From Rhabditoides inermis (lineage: Eukaryota; Nematoda; Chromadorea; Rhabditida; Rhabditidae): a stretch of DNA of 64,000 nucleotides. The notes below the pieces were generated by a model that was not told the DNA's origin, searched no databases, and saw nothing but the letters and a program-made list of their open reading frames with translations. Made by a program: the position numbers and the translations under genes. Below are positions 23,033-34,119 of the stretch, piece by piece (the stretch's first letter is position 1; every line of letters starts with the position of its first letter). The stretch lies in contig CAWZYM010000348.1 in assembly GCA_963966185.1 (NCBI GenBank), forward strand, positions 177,001 through 241,000, read 5' to 3'.

Positions 23033-26000
23033 ACCTCTGTCCTGTTTTCATATGTCCCTTTTATCTCTTCTCCTTTTCTCTCTCTCTCTCAAATGTATAC
23101 TGTATTCATTTTCAGAGCTGTCTTCTCTTGCCTGCCGGAGAAGTTACACTCGTGCGGTGAGTGGCACGGGTGCGACGACTGGAGACGACTTTGCAGTCTT
23201 GGGTGAGTGGATGGGATGATGGGTTGTGTGTGTGGTTGATTAATGTTTCTGGTTTTCTGTACTTTGTGAGAGTGTTTGATGCGCGACTTGTTCTATCAAA
23301 TTATTTCATGTAGTGAGTGTCTTCGGGAGATTGCTGATCCTGTCCCTACGCAAAAAAGGAGGCGCGTTGTTTGTACTGCTCAACGGGTTCAGCGTTTCGT
23401 CGACGTTTCCTCTACCAGTCGTTCTCCATCTGTACAAGTGACGATGTCAAAGTCTTCTGGGTCGTCGTTCACTGCTCCTCCTACTCATTCGTTCTCCACG
23501 CCATCAGAGGATAGGGATAAGGACTTCACGAATCAGGACGGAGACGAGGCTGGGCACGTTGTTACTTCTCACTGGGCAGCGACGGGTATGCAGGATAGCT
23601 TGGTTGATGCTGCAACCCCTACACCATCGTCGACGAGTAATCGAGAAGACCTCGCGATGAGGGTGCGGACAACTACTACGCAGCCCGATTCTTCTGCTCC
23701 TTCTTCGTCGTCCAACACTTGCTTCTCGGATCAGGACGGAGTTGCACACTGGGATGCGTCATCTGCTCCTTCGAAATCTGCGACTTTCCCTGCACTGTTC
23801 GCAGGCCCTCTCTCCTCATTCTCTGTTAATGATGGTTTTGATGTGACAGATGCTTTCTCGTGCAGCGGAGGTCACTCGGAGGAAGCGGCCCCGTCGTTCA
23901 ATGACTCACCTCTCCTTCCACACTCTCTCCCACTCGCCTCTCCTCCTACACTGTCGCCTCGTGGAGATCTCTTAGGTAATGAACAGTTTGACGGCGTGAC
24001 AGAACATTGTTTTCGTGCTGCGCACGGTCACGTGTCAGCTGCCATTGCGTGCCTGAGTAAGGTTGATTGTGAGAAGGTTGATCAAGAAGCGGTGGATAAG
24101 GTGTGTGATTGGTTGGCAAGTTCCTTGGTAGATATTGTGGGTCTGTCGGAAATGCACGGTGGTGTCCGTGATTCTCTATCCGAGAATCCCACTGAGATTC
24201 TTTTCGGCGTGCGGTCCGATGCTTTGGTGGCGAACGCTCTTTGCGAGAAGGAATTGGAGATTGACAAGCTGCGTTCGTTCCTCCCGCCGGTGTCGAGTGG
24301 TCGGCGAGTCAAGGAGAGAATGATAGAAAAGTTCAGTCATGTGGGAAGGCAGAGCAGGGCAATCCGAGTGAAAACTCTTGATAGCTTGGCGCGGAAATTG
24401 GGTGGGGATGACGCAGGGTGTTGTATGATTGTTTCATCGTTGGCGTCCAGGTGGGATACTGCACCCAAGAAACGGATGACTGCGGCTGAGGATCTCATGC
24501 TGTGTCTGTCTGCCGGCGTCACTCAACACAAGCGAGCGATCATGAAGCACGTGCTCATCAAGTACGGCTTGGATGTCTTCAGCCCCACACACGAGTACTT
24601 GTCTCTTCGGAATGATTTCGTGAGCGATTGGGATTATCGGATTTGGAAAAGTGTTGTGGCAGTTGAGGGTGGTGAGAAGGAGGTTCTCTGTTGTTCGCTC
24701 AACAACATTGCCCATGTGCTCGGTGTTCGGTGCTCCGATCTCGCCTCTCGCAAGAAGCTTCTCCTCAGTGCGAACGGAGAAGTGCAGTTAGGCTTGATGG
24801 GGGATAAAGGAGGTTCTTCGACTAAGTTCTGTGTTGTCCCCGTGCTTAAGCAAGGCACCAACAGCGCGGAGAACAGCACATTGATAGGTTTGTACGAAGA
24901 CGCTGAGGAGTATCAGCTGATTTGCGAGCACTTGTCTGACATGTGCCAACAGCTGAATGCTATCGAGACTGTGCGAGTGGGGAATGATGTTGTGAAGGTG
25001 AAGTGGTTTCTATCCGGAGACTATAAGTTCCTGTGCACGTGTGTTGGTCATGGTGGAGCGTCGTCTCGGTTTTCGTGTATTTATTGTGTTCGTGGTCGGG
25101 TGATGACTGTTAAGGAGTGGGGAGTGCGGTTCGCCCAGCGCACTATTGACGACATGACGCTCTCCAAGAGCTGGCCGCGTTCGCCCATTTTCCCTCTGAT
25201 TCCTCTCACTTGCATTATCCCTCCATCGCTCCATATTGTTATGGGATTGTCCGATACACTGGTTGATGCCGCGTTTATGCGCGCCAAAATTGAGGACGCC
25301 AAGGTGGCTGGGTTAAGTGTTGGTAATGTTGCGACAGGGGTCAAGCGGAACAGGAATGAAGTGAAGACACGTCTGAAGGAGGTGCGCGCAAAGTTGACTC
25401 TCGCGACCGGCACAGTTGACATTCTCTCGTCTGAGATATCGACCATGGAGGCTTCTGAGAGATGTCTCAGGGCAATTATCTCTCGGCAGATTGTTCCTCC
25501 TTCATCGAAGAAAAGGCCGGCGTTGTGTGGGTATAATGAGAATTGTATCGCGCGGCACGCAGACTTTGGTGACATTCTCACTTCATGTGATCTGATGGTT
25601 CGATGCAGTGGGTGCTTTGTGGATGAGGATGTGGAGTGTTGGGTGCATTTCGTGTGCGACTGTATCTTCTCTGATGCCCTTGTGAACGATATGATGCACG
25701 ATGACTATGTTCACGTATGTAATCGGCGTACTGCTACTCTGGGTGATCGTCTGAATCGGACTATCGAACTGCTCGCAGTGCGAAAGAACGAGTTTGAGGC
25801 CGCCGAGCAACAGGTGAATGAGCTCAAGCATTTGCTGCAGCAGATCCCCTCAACTGCCACAAGACGACGTGTGTGTGCGGGGCAAGGGGGAGTTCACAGT
25901 GGAGTTGGAGAAGCGATTCACGCAGATCGGCGCGTCTATCGGTGCGTGGCATCAGCGGCTCACAGGAAACCAGATTCAGACAATGCTGGAGAGGGACAAT

Positions 26001-26612
26001 GTCGATAGGTTGTGGGATCTGTTTATCCAGCATGGTGATGAGGATGTTGATGTGGAGGTGGTGGAGGAGGAGGAGGAGGAGAGCGAAGAAGAAGAGGGTG
26101 AGCCAGATGACTCCGCCTTCCACTACAAGCTTGCCATGAGGGCATTGCGACGTATTCAGCATGGTGCTCGCGCAGAAGTGTTGGACCAGGTCAAGCAAGA
26201 GGCTTTGCGCACTGCAGTCAGCGATTTCTTTCGGTCCCTTGTCTCTGCTGATTCGTCTCTGTCTCTCACTCCGAAAATGCACATGGCGGCTGTGCATGTG
26301 ATGGAGTTTGTAGAGATGCATGGCTGGTGGGGTCTTCTTTCCGAACAAGTCATAGAGAACATACACTCGACTGTGAACCGTCTCCTTAACCAGTATAAGA
26401 GTGTGAAGTTGGATGAGTGCAAGTGGCAGTCGGTGTTGAAGGATTTGGCTCTGAAAACCAGGGAAAACGATTTGAGGTTGTGGGAAGTCAAGAAAACTTA
26501 CCGCAAACGCAAGGTATTATTTCCTAACACTGCTTATGATTTGTAGAAAATTATTTCTAATAAGCTGTTTTCACTTAATGCATGTTGTTTTCAGGTCCAG
26601 TTCACCGTCTGA
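22779..26612 (+). CDS. RAG1/Transib-like DDE transposase with PHD-like finger
   Basis: Six exons: 22779-22844, 22896-22960, 23116-23202, 23314-25868, 25900-26513, 26595-26612, together 1,134 residues in one frame. It should cut and join the CAC...GTG ends. The N-terminus has paired cysteines (PPCFLC, then a Cys/His-rich CGEWHGCDDW), followed by a Ser/Pro-rich stretch. Predicted catalytic residues are Asp570 (MGDKGG), Asp642 (SGDYKFL) and Glu1077 (SEQVIEN). The CxxC at 661/664 follows the second Asp by 19 residues, and His1052/His1057 precede the Glu by 25 and 20. These spacings equal those recalled for RAG1 (D708-C727/C730; H937/H942-E962). Residues about 811-860 hold a Cys cluster ending RCSGC...WVHFVC, PHD-like. 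A coiled coil and an acidic run follow. One intron is only 31 nt. The acceptor TTTTCTAG is 8 nt before the start codon. The spacing comparison relies on memory of RAG1. Confidence 0.75.
25869..25899 (+). other. 31-nt intron in the transposase gene
   Basis: GTGTGT donor and TTCACAG acceptor. Removing it shifts the long upstream frame exactly into the downstream frame carrying the His pair and catalytic Glu. The alternative is a frameshift mutation. Confidence 0.6.
26042..26111 (+). other. Acidic low-complexity coding segment
   Basis: GAGGAGGAG-type repeat within the transposase coding exon, giving a Glu/Asp run between the PHD-like cluster and the His pair. It may be a flexible linker. Confidence 0.8.
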
Positions 26613-26680
26613 TGCGAGAAGAACAAGAGGAGGAGAGTGGACGCCTCCTGGAAACCTATCTATCTTTCTCCGAGATAGGG

Positions 26681-26707
26681 TTATATATATATATATATAT
26701 ATATATA
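26681..26707. repeat. (TA)n microsatellite
   Basis: Short TA run between the first and second genes of the transposon. Confidence 0.85.
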
Positions 26708-26962
26708 TCTCATTGCAGTGCGTTTTTGTAAGTATCTCAGCAATATCATCTTTAATTGTTATCACTGCGTCTTGTTCTGTGTTTTCTATGTATATAAATT
26801 TCCCAGTTTGTCGCTTTCTTGCACCAAATTTTCATTAAAAAATGTTCGTAATAAATAATTATTCATGTAAGCTTATATCGTTGTTTGAGTACCTCAAATA
26901 TACGTTTGAAACGTTGGAATATCTTATAACTGTTTTGTTTTTATTATCTCATAAATTTTTAG

Positions 26963-27685
26963 ATGTACCCCCGCGTCAGCTTTCCGTCACAGGAAGGAGG
27001 TGGAGGTAGCAGCTCCTCCTCAGTGTCGCCTCGATGGAGCAAGTTCAGGAAGGAAAGAACACCGAAGGTGAGGAGTCCGATGAAGAAGTCGTCGGAGCAC
27101 CGTCGGACCCGCGAGGACAGGCCCAAATTCGAGCGGGATAGGGAGGAGTTCAGCGCGAGAAGGAATCTGGCGGTGACGTCATCTAGTGTTCGAGTTCACG
27201 GGGGAGATGACCGAGGAGGTGGGTCGACAAGGACACACAGTTCTGCTGGGCGCAAACGGAGCGCTGTGCCGGTGTGCCGCAGCCCTCGATCGACCAAACG
27301 GAGCCGTTCGGAGAAAGATGATCAGAGGCGTACTTCGGATACTCGTGCTCAATCGACCGCGAGACCCCTCGCCAGCGGAGCTACGGATTCGTGGCGGTAG
27401 GAATCTCTTATTACGAGTTTAGTTTCTATGTTACTGGTGGTATTTAGACCTGCGGGACAAGTTGCTGTGTGGCAGCAAGGTTTGGGCATCACCAGCAACA
27501 CTCCGCAAGTCGCACCCTCTCAGAATCAGGTCTGCTTCCCTCTCCATGCCCCTCGTGCTCAGATCCCCTTTGCTATTCCGCAGCAGATTCATGTTGTGCA
27601 TACCCCTTCCCTCTATCCTCCTATTCTCTACCGGAGTGTCTCGGCAGAGGCACTGCCGCAGTTCCCATTCGGTTTTGGCTTCTAG
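26963..27685 (+). CDS. Transposon-borne basic Ser/Arg-rich protein, unrecognised
   Basis: Two exons (26963-27396, 27448-27685) joining in frame to 223 residues. The ATG directly follows TTTTTAG, an acceptor with no upstream exon, as expected for trans-splicing. The N-terminal two thirds are rich in Arg, Ser, Lys and Glu with a Gly/Ser run near the start. The C-terminal part is Gln/Pro-rich and ends in a Phe-Gly repeat (FPFGFGF). No domain is recognised. It lies 350 bp after the transposase on the same strand and inside the same inverted repeats, so it is cargo or an accessory DNA- or RNA-binding factor. The function is unknown. Confidence 0.6.
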
Positions 27686-27912
27686 GTCACTTTTTATTTT
27701 CTTGTGAATCGGAGAATCGGAGTATTAGAATATTCTAGGTAGTGTATGTATTATCTTGTTTTGTTTTGTTTTGTTACCCATTTCGTTGTTTTCGTTAAAA
27801 AATTCCTGTGGATTTGATTTTATTGCTTTAGTAATATTACGGCGTTATCTTCGCTGCGATATCTTGTATTTTTGTGCAAAAAGTTATATTGAGCTCTCTT
27901 TGAACTATTACA

Positions 27913-29845
27913 ATGCTTTATGGTCTTTTGCAAATGGACAAGGACGAACAGGATCATGAAACATTTATTGCTAACGCTACTCTAATTGAGGTGAGTCAAT
28001 AGTTTCCGCAGTCTCTGTCTACCGTATTCAACTCCCTGTTCAGGAGGGAGAGAATGACGTCGACCATGGCTACAACTGCGATGCACAGAGGGACGGCAGT
28101 GTGGATTCTGCTGTCGCAGCTGTCTTCGATGAGGTGCTTTTTTTTTTGAAGTTCGATGATAAACATTGTTCAATTTTTTCAGAACTTCGACATTGATAGC
28201 GTGTACTTTTGGCGGTACGAGAAATTGCATCAACAACAGCATATCGATGGAGACGAGCAGGAACAGTGGACGACGAAGATCCGTGGTTGGATCCATGCAC
28301 TGCGAAGGGTTGGTTTGTATTTCTTCGTTTTCTACTTTATCATTGAAGGACTGTCCGTGTACGACATGTGGTTGGTCAGATGATGAAGAAGATGCGGACG
28401 AGGACGTTTCAAACAAGCGGACTCACCAGGAACACGAGGTAATTTTAGATTGTGTTTGTTGATTAACTGTTTTCAGTTATTATGTTGTGCGGCTGTGGAC
28501 TCCGTTGAGCAGTGCCGGATCTCTGATGTGCAGCAGAAGCACATCATAGTGAATGCGGGTGTAGGAATGATTTCCCTCAAGACATCAAAGTTTCTCCAGA
28601 AGCGAGATATGGTGAGTCAGAGTATTAAAACAAACAGTAGTCACTCATTCGTTCAGCTCTACTTCCATCTGGGAATGTATTACGCGGAAGTTCATGAACT
28701 CAAGCTGAGCGAGTCCGAGATTCGCATATACTTTCGAATTTCCCGCAAGTCTTCGCAAGTGATATTTGAGGTGAGTGGGGAAACGATACTGAATATGTAA
28801 CTATTTTGGCGGAATCTTCTTCTTTCACTGAGTGATAATATTTAGAATTCTCGAAATGTCCGTGTATGCGTGTCTGTGCCGGTAGGACCGGATGATGATC
28901 TGGATATGGCTTACACTAGATCTATTCTGACTACACATCGTTATCCAACGAGTGAGGAGGCGTGGACTACTCGGCACAATTTGGAGACTGAAGTGGAGAG
29001 GCGGTAGCTTTGTTTGACTTGTGTTAGTTGATTCGTTGTAAATTTTAACTATTAAGTGACGAGACGCGTCGTCGCAGCCTGGTTTCACTGGAGAAGTTGG
29101 CGACAGAGCTGAATATGGAAATGGAGAAGGTGAGTTACCAGAGAGTTAGTCTTTCATTGTATTATCACGGTTTATTCGGTTGTTTTCGCTTTACCCGTTA
29201 CCGTATCATTCCCCTTGTTCAACTCTCCGTTCAGGCGGTCGACCCGTTTATCGCTGACTACTCCGAGGGAGGAGAGCAGAAAGAGGAGGAGAAGAGCGGT
29301 CCCCCGTCGATCGACAACAGCAATAAGGTTAGTGCATTGTTTTCGCTTTACCCGTTACCGTATCATTCCCCTTGTTCAACTCTCCGTTCAGGCGGTCGAC
29401 CCGTTTATCGCTGACTACTCCGAGGGAGGAGAGCAGAAAGAGGAGGAGAAGAGCGGTCCCCCGTCGATCGACAACAGCAATAAGGTGAGTGCATTGTTTT
29501 CGCTTTACCCGTTACCGTATCATTCCCCTTGTTCAACTCTCCGTTCAGGCGGTCGACCCATTTATCGCTGACTACTCCGAGGGAGGAGAGCAGAAAGAGG
29601 AGGAGAAGAGCGGTCCCCCGTCGATCGACAACAGCAATAAGGTGAGTGCATTGTTTTCGCTTTACCCGTTACCGTATCATTCCCCTTGTTCAACTCTCCG
29701 TTCAGTCGATGCCCGTCGACCACTCCGTTGGAGGAGGAGAGAATACGGTTTGCGGCCACACTCCCCTAAAGAAGCCTCGCCACGAGGTGAGATTATTGTT
29801 TTGTTTCTATTTATCTTGCAACTTGCTTTACAGATCATCAAGTGA
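27913..29845 (+). CDS. Transposon-borne 13-exon protein with triplicated exon, unrecognised
   Basis: Exons: 27913-27990, 28044-28133, 28183-28308, 28349-28438, 28477-28611, 28657-28770, 28846-29003, 29078-29129, three copies of a 93-nt exon (29235-29327, 29392-29484, 29549-29641), 29706-29786 and 29834-29845. Every join keeps frame and gives 404 residues. Features seen are a DCPCTTCGW cysteine pair followed by an acidic run, a mixed alpha/beta-looking middle (KLSESEIRIYFRISRKSSQVIF), a helical segment near exon 8, three identical 31-residue acidic repeats (starting AVDPFIADYSEGGEQ) and a basic LKKPRH near the end that could be a nuclear signal. I do not recognise a family. Its place in the element suggests a transposition cofactor, but this is inference. 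Confidence 0.65.
29235..29705 (+). repeat. Triplicated 157-bp exon-intron unit
   Basis: Three head-to-tail copies of a 93-nt exon plus 64-nt intron at 157-bp spacing, almost identical in exon and intron. The first intron starts GTTAGT and the others GTGAGT. The exon is phase 0 at both ends, so any copy number preserves frame. Confidence 0.93.
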
Positions 29846-30224
29846 TCCCGAAGATCCCCAACCCCAAGTCGTCTACGAAAGATAAAACGCATGTACTCAT
29901 TGTTTGATGGTTATTGTTATAAATTTGGTTTATTAAAAATAAATTGATTGTTGGTTTATTGAATGTTCTCTATTTATCAAGAATAAAATTTATTTACGTC
30001 ATCCCTTGAGTGAATGAACAATCATCAAATCGAAAACATAATGGGAATACGTTTGAAACGTATGTGCCTAGAGATGTGATCACTGATGGATTGACAAACA
30101 TGCCCGAACCACAAAATTCAAACTCCCTCCAAACCAAAAATTCAAATCTCCCGCCGCTGAACCGCGACGCGTAGCGAGTCGCGCGTTTTTGTAGCGTAGC
30201 TCCTCCCACCCTCAGCTTATCAAC

Positions 30225-30238
30225 TGTGAATCGCCGTG
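30225..30238 (-). repeat. Right terminal inverted repeat
   Basis: Reverse complement of the left end, ending CGCCGTG, followed by target copy TATAC at 30239-30243. Confidence 0.88.
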
Positions 30239-30243
30239 TATAC

Positions 30244-33200
30244 CACATCAAGTGGTAGTGAAATTGAGCAGTCACACAACAAAAATAAGAATAGTATATG
30301 ACGGAAGTAGTCATATGAGGAACGAGTGCTCTGTGAATGACGCACTGCACCCAGGTCCAACCATCTTGCCAGCGTTGGTCGGAATGCTCCTACGAGCGAG
30401 AATGGATAAAATATTATTAATCGCAGATGTTGAAAAGGCATTTCATGGAATAAAACTACAAGAATGTGACCAACATGCAACCCGTTTTCTGTGGGTGAAG
30501 GACATAAATCAGCCTGTGAGCGAAGCGAACTTAATTCACTTTGTGTTTCAAAGGGTGCCGTTTGGACTGCGATGTAGCCCATGGCTACTCGGCGAATCGA
30601 TAAAATATAACCTAAATAAAGTACACACCCCGCTTAGTAAAGAAATAGAAAACGAAACATATGTTGACAACGTCTTTATGCGTGCCAGCTCGATAGACGA
30701 AGCGGTAGCAAAATACAAAGAATCTAAATGGATATTCGATCGAATAAATTTGAATCTCCGCGAGTTCATATCCAATTCGTCGGAACTAAACAACCTATTG
30801 CCAGAAAAAGATAAATCAGAAGCCAAAAATCAGAAGCTGCTGGGAATCGGTTGGAACATTACAACTGACGAACTTCAAGTAAAAATCAATTGGAAATCTG
30901 TGACTAAACAAGTCACGAAACGGAGAATAGTATCAGCCATTGCTAGTACATATGATCCATTAGGGTGGATAACACCCATGTTGTCTAGAGGAAAAATCAT
31001 CATACAAGAAGTATGGAAGTCAGGAGCGAGTTGGGATGAACCAGTAAGCCAAGAAATCGAAACAAAATGGAAGAGCTACGAATCTGCCGTAAACGGCCAA
31101 TCATTCGTCGTGAAACGACTGATAAATGAATTCAAAAAACGGAACATACTGCGCGTATTCACTGACGCCAGTTCGGGAAAAATCGGAGAAAGCGGGTTAT
31201 TCGGTACGTGCGCGTATCTAGCGAATGAAACAGAATCTGATTTAATTATCTCGAAACAACGAGTAGCACCGCAAAACGTAAATCTCACAGTTCCAAAGAA
31301 AGAATTATTAGGACTGTTAGTGGGTTGCAGGTTGATAAAGTTTCTTATAAACAATATCGACACGCAGAATATAACAAAAATCGAACTACTCACGGACTCT
31401 TCAGTGGTCCTAGACTGGACAATAAGTTCGTGGAAAACTCCAAAGTACACTGACAAATTAGACGTGTTCACAAGGAACAGAGTACGTCAAATAATCGAAC
31501 TTTTAAAAGAGATAGTAAATAGCGCAGATGTGAATATAGAACTAGCGCATATTCACACTGATTGGAATCCAGCTGATCTACTTACCAAAACAGAATCAGA
31601 GATAAATCTAATCAACAATAACCTGTGGTGGCACGGCCCAAAGAATCCTATCGCTAAAGTGTCAACCGCAATTCGTTTCAATAAAAATAATGTTAATGAA
31701 AATAAGACGACCTGTCTGACATATTTCAGTCAGTCAGATTCGAGAGATAAGCCACAGAATGACTACGCGTGGGTACAACGCATTGCGGATCTGAACAGGT
31801 CGCACGAATCAATAATAAGAATAACAAGCTTATGCATTCAATTTATAAAGAATAAAATGGCACTGTCATGCCTACAACATACGAACAGAACAGAAATATA
31901 TAAAAAAGCTGAATTACTACAAATAAAAGCTCATCAAGTTAATATAAACGTTACGAAATATAAAGACCTAAATTTATACAACGATGAAAATGAAATTATA
32001 AAATGCAAAGGACGATTAGACAATAGTCTACTAAACAACAATGCAAAACGACCAATATTAATAGAACCTAACTCAACGTTTGCGAACAAACTAATCAGGT
32101 ATTTCCACTTAAAAACAGCGCACGGTGGTGTTGCCCACACTCTCGCGGCACTGCGAGACTCCTACTGGATCCCGCAGGGAAGAGCGGCTGTAAAGAGAAT
32201 TTTAAATAAATGCGTAATGTGTAGAATATACAAAGCATACGCGTATAAATACCCGAATATGGGACAACTGCCAGAACTGAGAACAACAAGAAGCAGGCCG
32301 TTCGAAAATACTGGTTGCGACTACGCCGGCCCATTGTGGGTGATAGAAAATGGCGAGAACACGAAAATATGGATTGTTCTTTACACGTGTCTAACCACAC
32401 GTTTAATACACCTAGAACTGGTAAAGAGCTGCAACACGAAAGAATTCATAAAAGCAACCAAACGAATGTGCGCAAGACGAGGTGTGCCATCATTGATGCT
32501 CACGGATAACGCGCTACAATTTCAGTTAGCAGAAAGAATCTGGAATAAATCAAATATAGAATATGATGTACAACAAATAAATTGGAAATTTATAACAGAA
32601 TTGACACCATGGAGAGGTGGCGCTTACGAAAGATTAGTAGGAAGCGTGAAACGCGCAATGAAAATGATGACAAATAATAAAACGCTAGAGTTGACTGATT
32701 TTGAAACGACTCTAGTGGAATGCGAAGCAATTTTAAATGCAAGGCCAATAAGTTACGTCAATTCAAACCTAGATGAATGGAAGTGCGTCAAACCAAGCGA
32801 TGTCATAAACCCAGGAATAGAAAGTACTATGAAAATAGTGAAGCAGCTATTAAGTTCAAAAAATGACAAAATTTCCAAAAATACATTTTTTCGTATTTGT
32901 CGACATTTTGGCAATGGGGCGCGCGAAAATTGTAAAAATTTACAATATTTTTTGACATTTTATTTCGCATTTTTAGACATTTTTCGGTATTTTTTGACAT
33001 TTATTTCACATTATTTTTTGTATTTTTGGGAACTTAATAGCTGCTTGAAGAACGATAATGGCGAATTTCAAATAAAAGAAGAAAGCGAAATCTACCAACT
33101 TACAATAAACAATCTAGAAAGTGCAGAGAAATCTAGAAACCGGTTTTGGAAACACTGGTCAAATGATTATTTGAAGAATTTGCGCGAGCAACATAGAAAC

Positions 33201-33524
33201 CGCTCAAATTCGTGGAAAAAGCATGGCTCCGCACTTGCCCCCAAAGTGGGCGAAGTAGTCATTATAATTGAAGATACCCAATTGACAAAACGATGGTTTA
33301 TGGGAATCATAATCGAGCTACACACAAGCTCAGATGACCAAATTAGAACCGCTAAATTAAAAACGGCAAAAGGAATACTGAACAGAAACATAAGCGCACT
33401 AGTTCCACTAGAAATCAGATGCGCAGATATATCGAACGTTTACTCAGGACAAAACAAACCACCGGAAACCCGAAAACAACCGGAAAGAAGATGTAAAAAA
33501 GCGAAAACATACAGCGAAAATTAA
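30244..33524 (+). pseudogene. BEL/Pao pol, 3' part: RT, RNase H, integrase
   Basis: Continues the pol frame after the transposon. RT fingers and palm appear first; the active-site box reads YVDNV near 30,660, where most BEL/Pao elements have YVDD, so the second Asp is replaced. RNase H follows (FTDASSGKIG at about 31,160). Integrase has a His/Cys zinc domain (AHGGVAHTLA...CVMC, 32,117-32,221), catalytic Asp in the DYAGPL region and at TDNALQF, and Glu in GGAYERLVG. An AT-rich inverted-repeat insertion (32843-33044) lies between the integrase core and its C-terminal domain, yet the frame reads through it. The stop is at 33522-33524. Confidence 0.85.
32843..33044. mobile_element. Small inverted-repeat (MITE-like) insertion in integrase
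   Basis: A block of about 200 bp, very T-rich, bounded by a 15-bp perfect inverted repeat (GCAGCTATTAAGTTC and its complement), each containing TTAA. It encodes a hydrophobic segment (about 60 residues) with no counterpart in other integrases but stays in frame. If TTAA is the target duplication the rest of the repeat would be a palindromic target; otherwise the repeat is the terminus itself. Confidence 0.6.
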
Positions 33525-33792
33525 ATTCGAAATAAAAATAATTCGTAATTTAGTAATTATTCGGCATTTGGAATATAACGGAATATGCAAATTTCAGAAA
33601 TTACCTGGTCTCAAAACGATCAGAAGCAGTTTGATACCGTAGTGAGCGTTGATAAAATAATTAGCCTAAAATCTGCATATCAAAGGAATCGATCGCTGAT
33701 ATAAACAGTTCGAAATTACCTCCACGTTGGTCGTCGCGGACCCGGAGCTGCTCAACGCCAACTTACTCACTTCCTTCTTCGTCTATATTCAC
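33525..33792. other. Non-coding spacer between pol and the third ORF
   Basis: AT-rich sequence; from about 33,727 the third-ORF frame is already open. No other feature seen. Confidence 0.5.
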
Positions 33793-34119
33793 ATGTCGCA
33801 GGACATCATGGCCGAGGAGAACGACTTCAACAAGGACATGTTGCCGGCTGCCGAGGACCACATCGAGGACAATGTCGAGGAGGAGCGCTGGATCAACAAC
33901 ACCGACTTCGAGAAGTTCGAGGATCGGTTGCTACTGACCACCACCGGGCAGTCGAACCTCATTAGGACCACCTGGGAGAGGAGCACTGAGACAATCGGAG
34001 CATCGATCATGGCCTTGGAGACGTCGCTGAAGCGCCACATCGACGCAGGCATCACCAAGCACGGGCAGTTACCCGTTGAAAAGTGGGCTGAAATCACAAG
34101 AGGAATTACGCAAAACATG

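Larger units (their letters stand above)
21802..30238 (+). mobile_element. 8.4-kb RAG1/Transib-like DNA transposon with three genes
   Basis: Both ends start with CACGGCGATTCACA (14-bp perfect inverted repeat, imperfect beyond) and are flanked by TATAC. CAC-initiated ends and 5-bp duplications are hallmarks of Transib and RAG-type elements. It inserted into BEL pol, whose frame is continuous without it. Inside, on the same strand, are a 1,134-residue transposase gene (22779-26612), a low-complexity basic-protein gene (26963-27685) and a 13-exon gene (27913-29845). GC-rich subterminal sequence with CGCGAC motifs occurs near both ends. All three genes appear open, so the copy may be recent. Confidence 0.85.

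Noticed and set aside
28825..29088. Minus-strand ORF in the transposon
   Set aside because: Overlaps well-spliced plus-strand exons 7-8 of the 404-residue gene.
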